Source of the DNA: Phytohabitans flavus | Lineage (GTDB): Bacteria > Actinomycetota > Actinomycetes > Mycobacteriales > Micromonosporaceae | Direction: 5' to 3' | Assembly: GCF_011764545.1 (NCBI RefSeq) | Contig: NZ_AP022870.1 | Location: 7,694,001 to 7,758,000 of the forward strand | Length of the DNA: 64,000 bases | Shown: piece by piece, positions 45,976 to 55,278 of the stretch | Layout of the letters: each line of letters opens with the position of its first letter | Numbering within the stretch: position 1 is the first letter of the stretch | Translations under genes and position numbers: made by a program | The notes under the pieces: generated by a model | Seen by the model: only the letters and a program-made list of their open reading frames with translations | Databases searched by the model: none | What the model was told of the DNA's origin: nothing

Positions 45976-48033
45976 TCAGGAAAGTGTAATGTCGTCGGCA
46001 TGGTAATTGGCTTGGCCGTACCAACCGTGCAAATAGACGGCAACCGAAGTAGTCGACGGCCCGGTAGTGAACGTCACGGCCAATGGCGAGTAGGCGCCAC
46101 CCGTGTTCGGCGTCCATGCGCTGACGTCAGAAGTGCCTGTACCAATGGTGCCGAGGTACACATAGGATCCCCGGACGTACGCTTGCAAACGGTATGTCGT
46201 GTTCGGCCGTACGGCCACCACCTGCTGGCAGCGGGCGTTGTCGGAGGAGGTGACGGCGCCGGCGAGTGCCCGCGAGCCGGTGCGCACGGGTGCGGTGACG
46301 ATCGAGCAGCCCGTGCCGGTCCACGGGGCCAGTGAGCCGCTTTCGAAACCGCCGTTTACCAGCCCGCTAGCTGGCGGCACGGTCGTGGGTGGCGCGCTTG
46401 TCGGCGGCGTACTTGTCGGAGGCGCGGTCGTGGCCGGAGTGGTCGGGGGAATTGTCGCCCACGGCACCTGAGGCGAGCGGTAGAAATCGATTCCCAATGC
46501 GGTCCACCGTGGGCCCTGTGCGCCAAGCCGCAGACGGAAGCTGTCCCAGTTGTGAGTGGACCATGGCGACCAGCCGAGCTCGGCGATCGCCGGCAGCCGC
46601 GGGAATGCCATGAACTCGATGTGATCCGCCGTGACGATGGTCTCGGTCCACATTGGCGCCTCCACGCCGAGCACCGCCGACGCGGGTACGCCCGAGAGGT
46701 AGGCGCCGGGATCCCAGCCGTACGCGGTCTGTACCTCCACGAAGCCGGCCCAGGAAAGGCCGATCGGCGTCGACGAGTTGTACTTCATGTCGAGGTACGC
46801 GCGGTTGGCCGGTGACATGACCACCTTGGCGCCCCGGGATACGGCGGTGTTGACCAAGGCGTCCGAGGTGCTGAGGCCCCAGTACTGCACGATCCGGTTG
46901 GCCGAGTGCTGTACCGCGCTCGCACCGATCTGGTGCCACCCCATGACAGCCTTGCCGCGAGACGTGACCATCGGCTGTACCCGGTTGACGAACGTGGCGT
47001 ACTGGTCGGCCGGCGTCGCGCTCGCCTCGTCGCCGCCGATGTGCAGGAACGGTCCCGGCGTCAGCGCGGCGAGCTCGCCGAGCACCTGGTTCACGAAGGT
47101 GTACGTGACCTCCTTGGTCGTGCACAGCGAGCTGAAGCCGACGTTGGTGCCGGTGTAGAGCGGCGGGGCGACGCCGTTGCAGTTCAGCTCCGCGTACGAG
47201 GAGAGCGCCGCGTTTGTGTGTCCCGGCATGTCGATCTCCGGCACGACCGTGATGTACCGGCTCGCCGCGTGCGCCACGATCTCCTGGAACTGCGCCTTCG
47301 TGTAGTACCCACCGGGCCCGCCGCCCACCTGCGTGCTGCCGCCGTGCGTGGCCAGCCGCGGCCAGCTGTCGATGGCGATCCGCCAGCCCTGGTCGTCGGA
47401 GAGGTGTAGATGCAGGTAGTTGATTTTGTAGAGCGCGATCTGGTCGAGGTACTGCTTCACCGTGGCGACCGGGTGGAAGTGGCGGGCCACGTCGAGCATC
47501 GCGCCCCGGTATCCGAAGCGGGGGTGGTCGACGATGCGGCCGCCGGGCAGCGTCCACGGGCCGGGCTGCACGGTCGCGCTCTCCACCGATGCCGGCAGGA
47601 GCTGGCGCAGCGTCTGTACACCGTGGAAGAGGCCGGCCGCGCTCTGCGCGCGGATCACGACGGCGGCCGCGGTGACGTCGAGCTGGTAGCCCTCCGTGCC
47701 CACGGCGGCGTCGGCGCCGGACAGCAGAAGCGAGATGCCGCTGCCCGGCGGGCTTGTACCGGCGGTCGCGACCGGCAGCGCGTACCCGGTGGACCGGCGC
47801 AGCAGCGTGGCCAGGTAACCCGCGACGTCGGTGGCGCCGGACGCGGCGTGGATGGTGGCCGAGGAGGGGAGCGTGTACGTCACGCCGGAGGCCGGCTGGA
47901 CGGTGGCCGGCGCGGGCACGACGTCCGACAGGGTGGCCGCGGCGGCGGGGGTGGCGGAGGTGACGGCGACGACGAGGGCGGCTGAGGCGCCCACGAGCGT
48001 CGCGGCGATGGCCGTTGCGAAACGAGATCTCAT
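45976..48033 (-). CDS. Secreted GH20 beta-N-acetylhexosaminidase with C-terminal carbohydrate-binding domain
   Basis: 685 residues. A signal peptide (cleavage near TPAAAAT) is followed by the GH20b N-domain and the GH20 barrel. The Asp-Glu pair of substrate-assisted catalysis is D335-E336 in FLHIGGDEASA, and YLHLHLSDDQGWRIAI and VVPEIDMPGH are also present. After a Pro/Thr linker comes a beta-sandwich (LVNGGFESGSLAPW) of the CBM4/9 type. It releases GlcNAc from chitin oligomers. GGAGG lies 5 bases before ATG 48033. An A+T-rich promoter region precedes it. Confidence 0.92.
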   Translation of the reverse strand: MRSRFATAIAATLVGASAALVVAVTSATPAAAATLSDVVPAPATVQPASGVTYTLPSSATIHAASGATDVAGYLATLLRRSTGYALPVATAGTSPPGSGISLLLSGADAAVGTEGYQLDVTAAAVVIRAQSAAGLFHGVQTLRQLLPASVESATVQPGPWTLPGGRIVDHPRFGYRGAMLDVARHFHPVATVKQYLDQIALYKINYLHLHLSDDQGWRIAIDSWPRLATHGGSTQVGGGPGGYYTKAQFQEIVAHAASRYITVVPEIDMPGHTNAALSSYAELNCNGVAPPLYTGTNVGFSSLCTTKEVTYTFVNQVLGELAALTPGPFLHIGGDEASATPADQYATFVNRVQPMVTSRGKAVMGWHQIGASAVQHSANRIVQYWGLSTSDALVNTAVSRGAKVVMSPANRAYLDMKYNSSTPIGLSWAGFVEVQTAYGWDPGAYLSGVPASAVLGVEAPMWTETIVTADHIEFMAFPRLPAIAELGWSPWSTHNWDSFRLRLGAQGPRWTALGIDFYRSPQVPWATIPPTTPATTAPPTSTPPTSAPPTTVPPASGLVNGGFESGSLAPWTGTGCSIVTAPVRTGSRALAGAVTSSDNARCQQVVAVRPNTTYRLQAYVRGSYVYLGTIGTGTSDVSAWTPNTGGAYSPLAVTFTTGPSTTSVAVYLHGWYGQANYHADDITLS

Positions 48034-48198
48034 GCTGGCCTCCGGGGGCGAGGGCCGAATTAGATAACTTTATTAACTGTGGGCACGTTCATCAATAGAG
48101 TCGTCCTTAAGTACGGTCCGCCGGTCGGCCCTTGGATCGGTGCGGCCGCGGCCCATGTACCGATGAAGTCGCGCCCGGCGTTCGCCACCATCGATGTC
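48034..48198. promoter_or_regulatory. Divergent A+T-rich promoter region between GH20 and quinone oxidoreductase genes
   Basis: 48058-48080 (AATTAGATAACTTTATTAAC) is one of the most A+T-rich spots in the window and probably holds the GH20 promoter. No known chitin-regulator (DasR-type) box is seen. Confidence 0.4.
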
Positions 48199-49202
48199 AT
48201 GAAGGCGATCGTGCAGGACAAGTACGGCTCTCCCGACGACCTCGCGCTGCGTGAGGTGGACAAACCGGCACCCGCTGACGGCGAGGTACTGGTCCGTGTA
48301 CACGCGGCGTCGATCAACGCGCGCGACTGGCACATCATGCGCGGCGACCCCTACCTCGCCCGGCTGGCGATGCGCTCGGTATTCGGCCCCAGTGGACCCA
48401 AGCGACAGATCCGGGGCAGCGATGTCGCGGGTCGGGTGGAGGCGGTCGGCCGGGGGTGACCAGGTTCCGCCCCGGCGACGAGGTGTACGGCGACGTGTGC
48501 GACATGGACGGTGCGTTCGCGGAGTACGTCTGCGTGCCGGACCGCCAGATGGAGCACAAGCCGACCAATCTGACATTCGAGCAGGCGGCCGCGGTACCGA
48601 TGGCCGGCTGCACCGCGCTCCTCGGGCTCCGCGAGGTCGGGCGGGTCACGGCGGGCCAGCAGGTGCTGATCAACGGCGCTTCCGGCGGTGTGGGTACGTT
48701 CGCGGTGCAGATCGCCAAGGCGTTCGGCGCGAAGGTGACCGCCGTGTGCAGCACGCGCAACATCGAGCTCGTACGGTCGCTCGGTGCCGACCGCGTGCTC
48801 GACTACACGCGGGAGGACTTCGCCCGCGACGGGCAGCGGTACGACATGGTCTTCGACCTTGTCGCCAACCGCTCGCTGGCCGACCTCCGGCGGGCGCTGA
48901 CCCCGTCTGGCGTGGTGGTGCTGTCTGGTGGCGGGGTGTCGCGCAACGGCCGGCCGCACGTGACCGGCCCGATGGGCCTGACGATCAAGGCGCAGGTCGC
49001 ATCGCGTTTCGTCCGCCACAGGCTTGTCACGCTGAGCGGCATGTCGCCAACCGCGGAACTGCTCGCCGACCTGCGCGAGCTCATCGAGTCGGGCCAGGTC
49101 CTCCCGGCCATCGACCGGACTTTTCCGCTCGCCCAAGTCCCCGAGGCGATCCGGTATCTCGAGGTCGAGCACGCCCGAGCGAAGGTCGTCATTACCGTCT
49201 GA
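48199..49202 (+). CDS. Quinone-oxidoreductase-like medium-chain dehydrogenase, zinc-free (frame broken once)
   Basis: The N-terminal GroES-like part (MKAIVQDKYGSPDDLALREV, RVHAASINARDWHIMRGDPY) and the Rossmann part (VLINGASGGVGTFAVQIAKA) lie in two frames. One extra G in the run at 48452-48456 joins GRG to VTRFRPGDEV, giving about 334 residues. The zinc ligands of alcohol dehydrogenases are absent, as expected for NADPH:quinone reductases. The start ATG 48199 matches family starts. A hairpin terminator follows the stop. Confidence 0.85.
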
Positions 49203-49228
49203 GCTGGCCTTACGGTTTTCTGTCGCCG

Positions 49229-49258
49229 GCCCGTACGAAAATCGGCACCCGTACGGGC
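49229..49258 (+). terminator. Terminator after the quinone oxidoreductase gene
   Basis: GCCCGTACG (49229-49237) and CGTACGGGC (49250-49258) form a perfect 9-bp stem, 27 bp after the stop codon. Confidence 0.6.
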
Positions 49259-49335
49259 ATGGCGCTCCGTCGATTCAAGCGGTAGAAACATCAGCGTCCC
49301 CTTCTTCCACGACGTGAATGAAGTGGGGCATAGCG

Positions 49336-49349
49336 GGAGAGCGCTCTCC
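49336..49349. promoter_or_regulatory. LacI-type operator before the secreted beta-helix gene
   Basis: GGAGAGCGCTCTCC is a 14-bp perfect palindrome with the central GAGCGCTC shared by actinobacterial LacI operators such as the CebR box (TGGGAGCGCTCCCA). It lies 74 bp before ATG 49423 and is flanked by TGGGGCAT/ATGCCCCA (49324-49331 and 49374-49381). Sugar-dependent repression is likely. Confidence 0.65.
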
Positions 49350-49422
49350 TCGTGTGGGGAGCCTGTGCCCAAAATGCCCCAGTCCACCGGACGCTGCCCA
49401 CGCAGCGGAGAGGACGCACCGC

Positions 49423-51264
49423 ATGGCAAGGCTTTTGAAACGAGCGGCGACGCTCGGCCTCGTACTGGCGACGGTCACCGCCGCGAGCGGTACCGCCGCC
49501 GTCGCCGCACCGCACTCAGCCACCCCAGCGTCGATCCTCGGGCCGAACGTCACGATCTTCGACCCGAGCACTCCGGTAAGCGAGATCCAGGCGAAGCTCG
49601 ACGCCACGCACGCCGCCCAGGTCAACGCCGAGATGGGCACGAACAGGTACACGTTCCTGTTCAAGCCCGGCACGTACGGCACGGCCGAGCAGCCCCTGCA
49701 AATCAAGGTCGGCTACTACACCGAGATCGCTGGCCTCGGCGCCTCGCCCACCGACGTCGTGATCAACGGCAAGGTCGAGGTCTACAACCGCTGCCTGGAG
49801 AACGGCGGCACGAGCAACTGCCTCGCGCTGGTCAACTTCTGGCGGACTCTCTCCAACCTCTCGCTCAACATCAACGCGCTGGGCCAGGACGGCTGCCGGG
49901 CGTCGGCGAACTTCTGGGCCGTATCCCAGGCGGTTTCGCTGCGCCGCATGAACATCGGCGGCGGCAACCTGTCCCTGATGGACTACTGCACGGCTGGCCC
50001 GCAGTACGCCAGCGGCGGCTTCATCGCGGACTCCCGCCTGCCAGCCACCACGAACGGCTCGCAGCAGCAGTGGCTGACCCGCAACAGCGAGATCGCCGGC
50101 TGGTCCAACGGCGTGTGGAACCAGGTCTTCGCGGGCGTCACCGGCGCACCGGACGACTCGGCGTTCCCGACCCCGCCGTACACCACGATCGAGACCACGC
50201 CGTTGAGCCGGGAGAAGCCGTTCCTCTTCGTCGACTCGAAGGGCAAGTACCAGGTCCGGGTGCCGTCCGCGCACCGGAACACCAGCGGCGTGACGTGGGC
50301 GAACGGGCTCACGCCGGGCCGTACGATCCCGCTCTCCGACTTCTACGTCGCGAAGCCGGGTGACTCGGTACTGAAGATCAACCTGGCGCTGGCGCTCGGC
50401 AAGCACCTGCTGCTCACCCCGGGCGTGTACGACATCGCGCGGAGCATCGAGGTCTGGCGCCCCAACACCGTCGTCCTCGGCCTCGGCCACGCCACGCTGA
50501 CCGCGGTCAACGGCTCGATCCCGCTGGACGTCGCCGACGTGCCCGGTGTGATCGTCGCCGGTGTCACGATCGACGCGGGGCTCAAGGAGTCGCCGGTGCT
50601 GCTGCGGGTCGGCCAGAAGCACGGCTTCGGGCTCAGCTCGCCGAGCAACCCGACCACGCTCAACGACGTGTACTTCCGGGTCGGTGGCCCGCACGTCGGC
50701 AAGACGAACATCGCGCTGGAGGTCAACAGCGACAACGTGCTCATCGACCACACCTGGGTGTGGCGTGGTGACCACGGCGTCGAGGGCTTTACCGACACCG
50801 AGCGGTGGAACACCAACACCGGCCGGTACGGCGCGATCATCAACGGCGACAACGTCACCGCCACGGGCCTCTTCGTCGAGCACTTCCAGCGGTACAACAC
50901 CGTGTGGAACGGCGAGCGCGGCACCGTGATCCTGTACCAGAACGAGCTGCCGTACGACCCGCCGACGCAGGCCGATTGGATGAACGGCGATGTCGAGGGG
51001 TACGCCGGTTACAAGGTCGGCGACAAGGTGAAGACCCACACGCTGTACGGCGCGGGTGTCTACGTCTTCAACCAGAACAACCCGTCCATCCACACCGAGA
51101 ACGGCTTCGAGGTGCCGGAGCGGCCGGGCGTCAAGCTGCACAACATCATGACCGTCAACCTGAGCGCCGGCACGATCGACCACGTCGTCAACGGCGTGGG
51201 CGCGGCGGCCGACACCACAAGGATCGGCGCACCCGTGTACATCGCGGAGTACCCGATCCCGTAA
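49423..51264 (+). CDS. Secreted right-handed beta-helix protein of unknown activity
   Basis: 613 residues. The signal peptide is RLLKRAATLGLVLATVTAAS with cleavage near AVAAPH. The mature part begins LGPNVTIFDPSTPVSEIQAK and carries helix-like blocks such as VVLGLGHATLTAVNGSIPLD and NIALEVNSDNVLIDHTWVWR. Actinomycetes have many proteins of this layout with misleading names (for example adenylyl cyclase). A polysaccharide lyase or hydrolase fold is plausible, but I cannot name catalytic residues. GGAGAGGA precedes ATG 49423, and a LacI-type operator suggests sugar control. Confidence 0.7.
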   Translation: MARLLKRAATLGLVLATVTAASGTAAVAAPHSATPASILGPNVTIFDPSTPVSEIQAKLDATHAAQVNAEMGTNRYTFLFKPGTYGTAEQPLQIKVGYYTEIAGLGASPTDVVINGKVEVYNRCLENGGTSNCLALVNFWRTLSNLSLNINALGQDGCRASANFWAVSQAVSLRRMNIGGGNLSLMDYCTAGPQYASGGFIADSRLPATTNGSQQQWLTRNSEIAGWSNGVWNQVFAGVTGAPDDSAFPTPPYTTIETTPLSREKPFLFVDSKGKYQVRVPSAHRNTSGVTWANGLTPGRTIPLSDFYVAKPGDSVLKINLALALGKHLLLTPGVYDIARSIEVWRPNTVVLGLGHATLTAVNGSIPLDVADVPGVIVAGVTIDAGLKESPVLLRVGQKHGFGLSSPSNPTTLNDVYFRVGGPHVGKTNIALEVNSDNVLIDHTWVWRGDHGVEGFTDTERWNTNTGRYGAIINGDNVTATGLFVEHFQRYNTVWNGERGTVILYQNELPYDPPTQADWMNGDVEGYAGYKVGDKVKTHTLYGAGVYVFNQNNPSIHTENGFEVPERPGVKLHNIMTVNLSAGTIDHVVNGVGAAADTTRIGAPVYIAEYPIP

Positions 51265-51275
51265 CAGCGCCACCA

Positions 51276-51310
51276 GAGCGGGCCGGAGCCATCGGGGCTC
51301 CGGCCCGCTC
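51276..51310. terminator. Very strong bidirectional terminator
   Basis: GAGCGGGCCGGAGCC (51276-51290) and its exact complement (51296-51310) form a 15-bp stem with a 5-nt loop between convergent genes. It overlaps the last codon of the GNAT gene. Confidence 0.85.
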
Positions 51311-52007
51311 ACCGTTCGGGGCGGATGGTGACCTCACTGCCGAGCGGGACGAAGCCGACGGCGAGGAACGCGCGCAGTGAGCGGGCGTTGCCCGGTGCCA
51401 CCCCAGCGAACACAGGCTCGCCCTCCGGCACCAGGCCGAGAGCGTCGCGGAGGAGGCTCCGGCCCCAGCCGCGGCCCTGGCCCGCCGGCGCCGCCTCGAT
51501 GCCAAGCTCGGTACGGCCGGCCAGCCCCGCCGCGAGCGTGACGAGCCCGCGCTCGTCCCCGTACACCCGGACGTCGCGGCGCAGGCTCTTGGCGTGCTGG
51601 ACGCGCGGATGGCTCTCGGCGTCCAAGCGTGCTGGCAGGCCGGGACCGCCGGTACCGCGCCCGACGAGCGTGACGTCGATGGCGTCGATCCAGCCGGTCG
51701 GGCCGGCCAGCCAGCGGAGGAAGTCTGGGGCGACCGAGCCGCCGAATCCGTCCGCCCCTCGGGTAAGTACCTCCTGCGCCGGGTGCGCGGTGGCCACCAG
51801 CGCGTGGCCGGTGAACGCGACCGAGCAGGCCAGCCCGCCGGGGAGCGGCGGGAGCACGGTGCAGCCGCCATCGACGAGTGGGAACCGGCCCTCGGCTGCC
51901 GCGAGAAGGTAGGTCAACAGCGGATGTACGGTTCTTGCGTCATCGGCACGACTTTTTTCGTCATCCAATCGGCTCTTGTCTCCCTCCGCGTCGGGATTTA
52001 ACGTCAT
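51309..52007 (-). CDS. GNAT-family N-acetyltransferase
   Basis: 232 residues. The acetyl-CoA loop is visible as GIEAAPAGQGRGWGRSLLRD, followed by VFAGVAPGNARSLRAFLAVG, the usual C-terminal GNAT element. The N-terminal part (VHPLLTYLLAAAEGRFPLVD) is unfamiliar. Substrate unknown. GGGAG lies upstream of ATG 52007, divergent from the third GH87-like gene with only 39 bp between starts. Confidence 0.8.
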   Translation of the reverse strand: MTLNPDAEGDKSRLDDEKSRADDARTVHPLLTYLLAAAEGRFPLVDGGCTVLPPLPGGLACSVAFTGHALVATAHPAQEVLTRGADGFGGSVAPDFLRWLAGPTGWIDAIDVTLVGRGTGGPGLPARLDAESHPRVQHAKSLRRDVRVYGDERGLVTLAAGLAGRTELGIEAAPAGQGRGWGRSLLRDALGLVPEGEPVFAGVAPGNARSLRAFLAVGFVPLGSEVTIRPER

Positions 52008-52046
52008 CGCAACACTCCCGAACTCAGAAGAATCGAGCCCGTGCTG

Positions 52047-54074
52047 ATGACCTACAGACGCAAGCGCAGTGCCTTGGTCGGTTCGCTGGTGTTGACATTG
52101 TCCGCGGCAGCGACCGCAGGCGGGGCCGCTCCCGCCTCGGCAGGCGGCCGCTCCGCCCCGGCCCCGGTCGTGACCCGGGCCGCCCTTGCCCCAGCCCTCG
52201 TCGCCGGCCGTGGCGCCAGCGTCGACTTTCTGGAGCAGGAGGCCGAGAACGCCACGACCAACGGTGCGATCATCGGCCCCGACCGTGCCGCGTACTCACT
52301 GCCGGCCGAGGCGTCCGGCCGCAAGGCGGTGAAGCTGGCCCCCGGCCAGTACGTGGAGTTCACGTTGCCCGCCACGGCAAACGCCATCAACGTGCGCTAC
52401 AGCATCCCCGACGCGCCCAACGGGGGTGGCATCACCGCGCCGCTCGACGTCACGGTCAACGGCAAGAGCAAGAAGACCATGACGCTCACGTCGCAGTACG
52501 CGTGGCTGTACAACCAGTACCAGTTCACGAACGACCCCAACGCGGACCTGCTGCACCCGGACTGGTGGATCACCGAGTGCGCCTGCGTGCCGGCGGAGAC
52601 CACGCCCCGGCCCACGATCAGCAAGCCGTTCCGCCCGATGCACTTCTACGACGAGCAGCGGCTGCTGCTCGGCAAGACGTACCGGGCCGGCGACCGGGTG
52701 CGGCTGACCGCGCCGGCCGGCACCAACGCCGCCTGGACCGTCATCGACCTGCTCGACTCGCAGCTCGTCGGCCCGCCGCACGTCCGGCTCATCGCGGCGA
52801 ACGTGCTGGCCTTCGGCGCTGACCCGACCGGCCGCCGCGAGTCGTCCGACGCCTTCGACCGGGCGATCGCGTTCGCCAAGCGGGCCAAGCTCAAGGTCTA
52901 CATCCCGCCGGGCACGTACCAGGTCAACCGCCACATCATCGTCGACGACGTGACGATCGAGGGCGCGGGCAGCTGGCACACGATCATCAAGGGCAAGGAG
53001 GTCGCGCTCCCCGAGCCGGCGCCGGACCTCTCGGTGCACACGGGCGTGGGCTTCTACGGCAAGTACGCCAAGGACGGTGGCAGCAGCAACGTGCACCTGT
53101 CCGGCTTCACGATCGAGGGTGACGTCCGCGAGCGGATCGACACCGACCAGGTCAACGGCATCGGCGGCGCGTTGAGCAACTCCACGATCGACGGTCTCTA
53201 CATCCGCCACACCAAGGTCGGCATGTGGTTCGACGGGCCGATGACGAACACGCGGATCACCAACAACGTGATCGTCGACCAGATCGCCGACGCGCTCAAC
53301 TTCCACACCGGCGTCACCAACTCGGTGGTGTCCAACAACTTCATCCGCAACACCGGCGACGACGGCCTGGCGATGTGGGCCGAGAAGACGACGAACGCGA
53401 ACAACACGTTCGACCACAACACCGTGCAGACGCCCACACTGGCGAACGGCATTGCCATCTACGGCGGTACGGACATCACGGTATCGAACAACCTCGTCGC
53501 CGACCCGATCCGCGAGGGCAGCGGCATCCACGTCGGCTCGCGCTTCGGCGCCGAGCCGTTTGCCGGGAAGCTCTCGATCACCAACAACACGGTGGTACGG
53601 GCCGGCACGTTCGAGCTGAACTGGAACATCGGCCTCGGCGCGATCTGGTTCTACGCGCTGGACAAGAGCATCGCGGCCGACATCCAGGTGACCGGCGACC
53701 ACTACCTCGACAGCACGTACAACGCGGTCATGCTGGTGAGCGACTGGCCCGTGAAGGACCTGTACTCGATCACGGGCGTGAAGTTCAAGAACATCAGGGT
53801 CGACGGCACGGGTACATCCGTGGTGAGCGCCCGGGTCGCGGGCGGCGCCTCCTTCGAGAACGTGGACGCCCGCAACGTCGGCGCGGTCGGCATCAACAAC
53901 TGCGGCTCGTTCCACTTCACCCCGGCCGGCTCCGAGTTCGGGGTTACCGACCTCGGCGGCAACGACGGCGGCGGCGTCACCGGGCCGTGGTTCGCCCCGT
54001 GGATGCTGCCCAACACCATCACCTGCGACGACCGCCCACCGGTCGTGCCGCCGGCACCACCGTCCCCCTGGTGA
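52047..54074 (+). CDS. Secreted GH87-like beta-helix glycoside hydrolase (minimal architecture)
   Basis: 675 residues. A signal peptide (VGSLVLTLSAAATAGGAAPA) is followed by a CBM6/35-like sandwich (FLEQEAENATTNGAIIGPDR, EASGRKAVKLAPGQYVEFTL) with a Cys-containing insert (WWITECACVPAETTPRP), then the beta-helix with FIRNTGDDGLAMWAEK (Gly437-Asp438-Asp439). No accessory C-terminal domains are present. It is the closest of the three paralogues to the 31544 protein over sandwich and helix (for example HTKVGMWxDGPMTN in both). Start may also be GTG 52041. Confidence 0.74.
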   Translation: MTYRRKRSALVGSLVLTLSAAATAGGAAPASAGGRSAPAPVVTRAALAPALVAGRGASVDFLEQEAENATTNGAIIGPDRAAYSLPAEASGRKAVKLAPGQYVEFTLPATANAINVRYSIPDAPNGGGITAPLDVTVNGKSKKTMTLTSQYAWLYNQYQFTNDPNADLLHPDWWITECACVPAETTPRPTISKPFRPMHFYDEQRLLLGKTYRAGDRVRLTAPAGTNAAWTVIDLLDSQLVGPPHVRLIAANVLAFGADPTGRRESSDAFDRAIAFAKRAKLKVYIPPGTYQVNRHIIVDDVTIEGAGSWHTIIKGKEVALPEPAPDLSVHTGVGFYGKYAKDGGSSNVHLSGFTIEGDVRERIDTDQVNGIGGALSNSTIDGLYIRHTKVGMWFDGPMTNTRITNNVIVDQIADALNFHTGVTNSVVSNNFIRNTGDDGLAMWAEKTTNANNTFDHNTVQTPTLANGIAIYGGTDITVSNNLVADPIREGSGIHVGSRFGAEPFAGKLSITNNTVVRAGTFELNWNIGLGAIWFYALDKSIAADIQVTGDHYLDSTYNAVMLVSDWPVKDLYSITGVKFKNIRVDGTGTSVVSARVAGGASFENVDARNVGAVGINNCGSFHFTPAGSEFGVTDLGGNDGGGVTGPWFAPWMLPNTITCDDRPPVVPPAPPSPW

Positions 54075-54087
54075 CGCGCGGCTAGCG

Positions 54088-54126
54088 CGAAGGGGGCCGT
54101 GCTCATGGCACCGCACGGCCCCTTCG
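54088..54126 (+). terminator. Terminator after the third GH87-like gene
   Basis: CGAAGGGGGCCGTGC (54088-54102) pairs with GCACGGCCCCTTCG (54113-54126) with one bulged G, just after the stop codon. Confidence 0.7.
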
Positions 54127-54204
54127 TACGTCAGGCTCCCGGAACCCATCAGTGCTCGGGCGGTACCGTGTTCCGCACCACCCCGCCAGTTCATCGGAGC
54201 CCCC

Positions 54205-55211
54205 ATGTCCGAGCTGCCGCCGTATCCCCGTGAGCCCATGCCGCCCGGGCCTGAGGGACAGCCGCACCCGGAGCCGTACACCGGGCCCTGGGTCGCGCCG
54301 CAGCAGCCGTGGGACCGCCGCCCGGGGGTCCGCCGTGGGGACCGCCACCTGGGGGTCTGCCGTGGGGGCTGCCGCCCGGCGGCCCGCCTGATCCGCTGAT
54401 CAGCCCGGACTTCGGCGGCTGGTGGCAGCGTGGCTTCTCGATCGCCAAACGGGCCTGGCGGCAGATCCTCGTGCTTCAGGCGATCGTGGGTGTGCTCACC
54501 TTCACGGTCGAGACCTTGGCGGCGGCGTGGCAGTCGTTCGCCACCCGGGACATGGACCGCGCCGTCGCGACGGGCCGCGATCCGGACTTCGCCGTGTTCT
54601 TCGCCGGGACCGGCCTAGTGCTCGTCGCTGCGGTGGTCACCATGATCGTGACGATGGTCGCCACCCTCGCCGCCGTGCGTATCGTCATCGAGGCCGCGTG
54701 CGGCCTTCAGCCGGACCTCCGCGCGGCGCTGAGCGGCTCGATCGGCCGGCTGTTGCCGTTGTTCGGCTGGGGGATCCTCTCCGGCATCCTCATCTTGGCC
54801 GGCATCTGCGCCTGCCTCGTACCCGGGTTCTATTTCCTCGCGGTCACGCTCGTGCTGGCACCTGTGGTAGCGCTGGAGCGCGGAAACGCCATCGGCCGCT
54901 GCTTCAAGCTCTTCCACGGCAACTTCGGCGCATCGCTCGCCCGTACCGCCACGATCCTCGGGATCGTCCTCGGCGCGGGGCTCGTGGGTGGCTCCATCGG
55001 GGCGATCGCCAGCCTCGCCGCCCCGGCGGAGACCGCCTCCACCGGCGCCCTCATCGCGGCGGCGGCGGTGAGCTCCGCGGTCGGGGTCGTGATCAGTGGC
55101 GGGTTGCGGATCTTCCTCGACCCGCTGACCGTCGCGGCGTACGCGGATATGCGCGCCCGGGTCGAGCCACTCTCCACGGCCGTGCTGGCGCACGAGGCCG
55201 GCATCCGATAG
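54205..55211 (+). CDS. Multispanning membrane protein with Pro/Gly-rich N-terminus (frame broken once)
   Basis: The cytoplasmic N-terminus is Pro-rich (SELPPYPREPMPPGPEGQPH) and becomes a PPGGPPWG-like repeat. The frame changes in the GGGGG run at 54324-54328; one extra G gives a continuous product of about 335 residues. Then follow FGGWWQRGFSIAKRAWRQIL and about six helices (for example LLPLFGWGILSGILILAGIC). The layout resembles actinobacterial proteins with a glycerophosphodiester-phosphodiesterase-type membrane domain. Function unknown. Confidence 0.72.
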
Positions 55212-55235
55212 GGCCCGCGTTGGGTGCGGCTAAGC

Positions 55236-55265
55236 GTGCGGGCCCGGCCAGAGCCGGACCCGCAC
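55236..55265. terminator. Bidirectional terminator
   Basis: GTGCGGG (55236-55242) pairs with CCCGCAC (55259-55265), and inside it CCGGC with GCCGG, around a 4-nt loop. It lies between convergent genes. Confidence 0.7.
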
Positions 55266-55278
55266 ATCACCTATGCCG

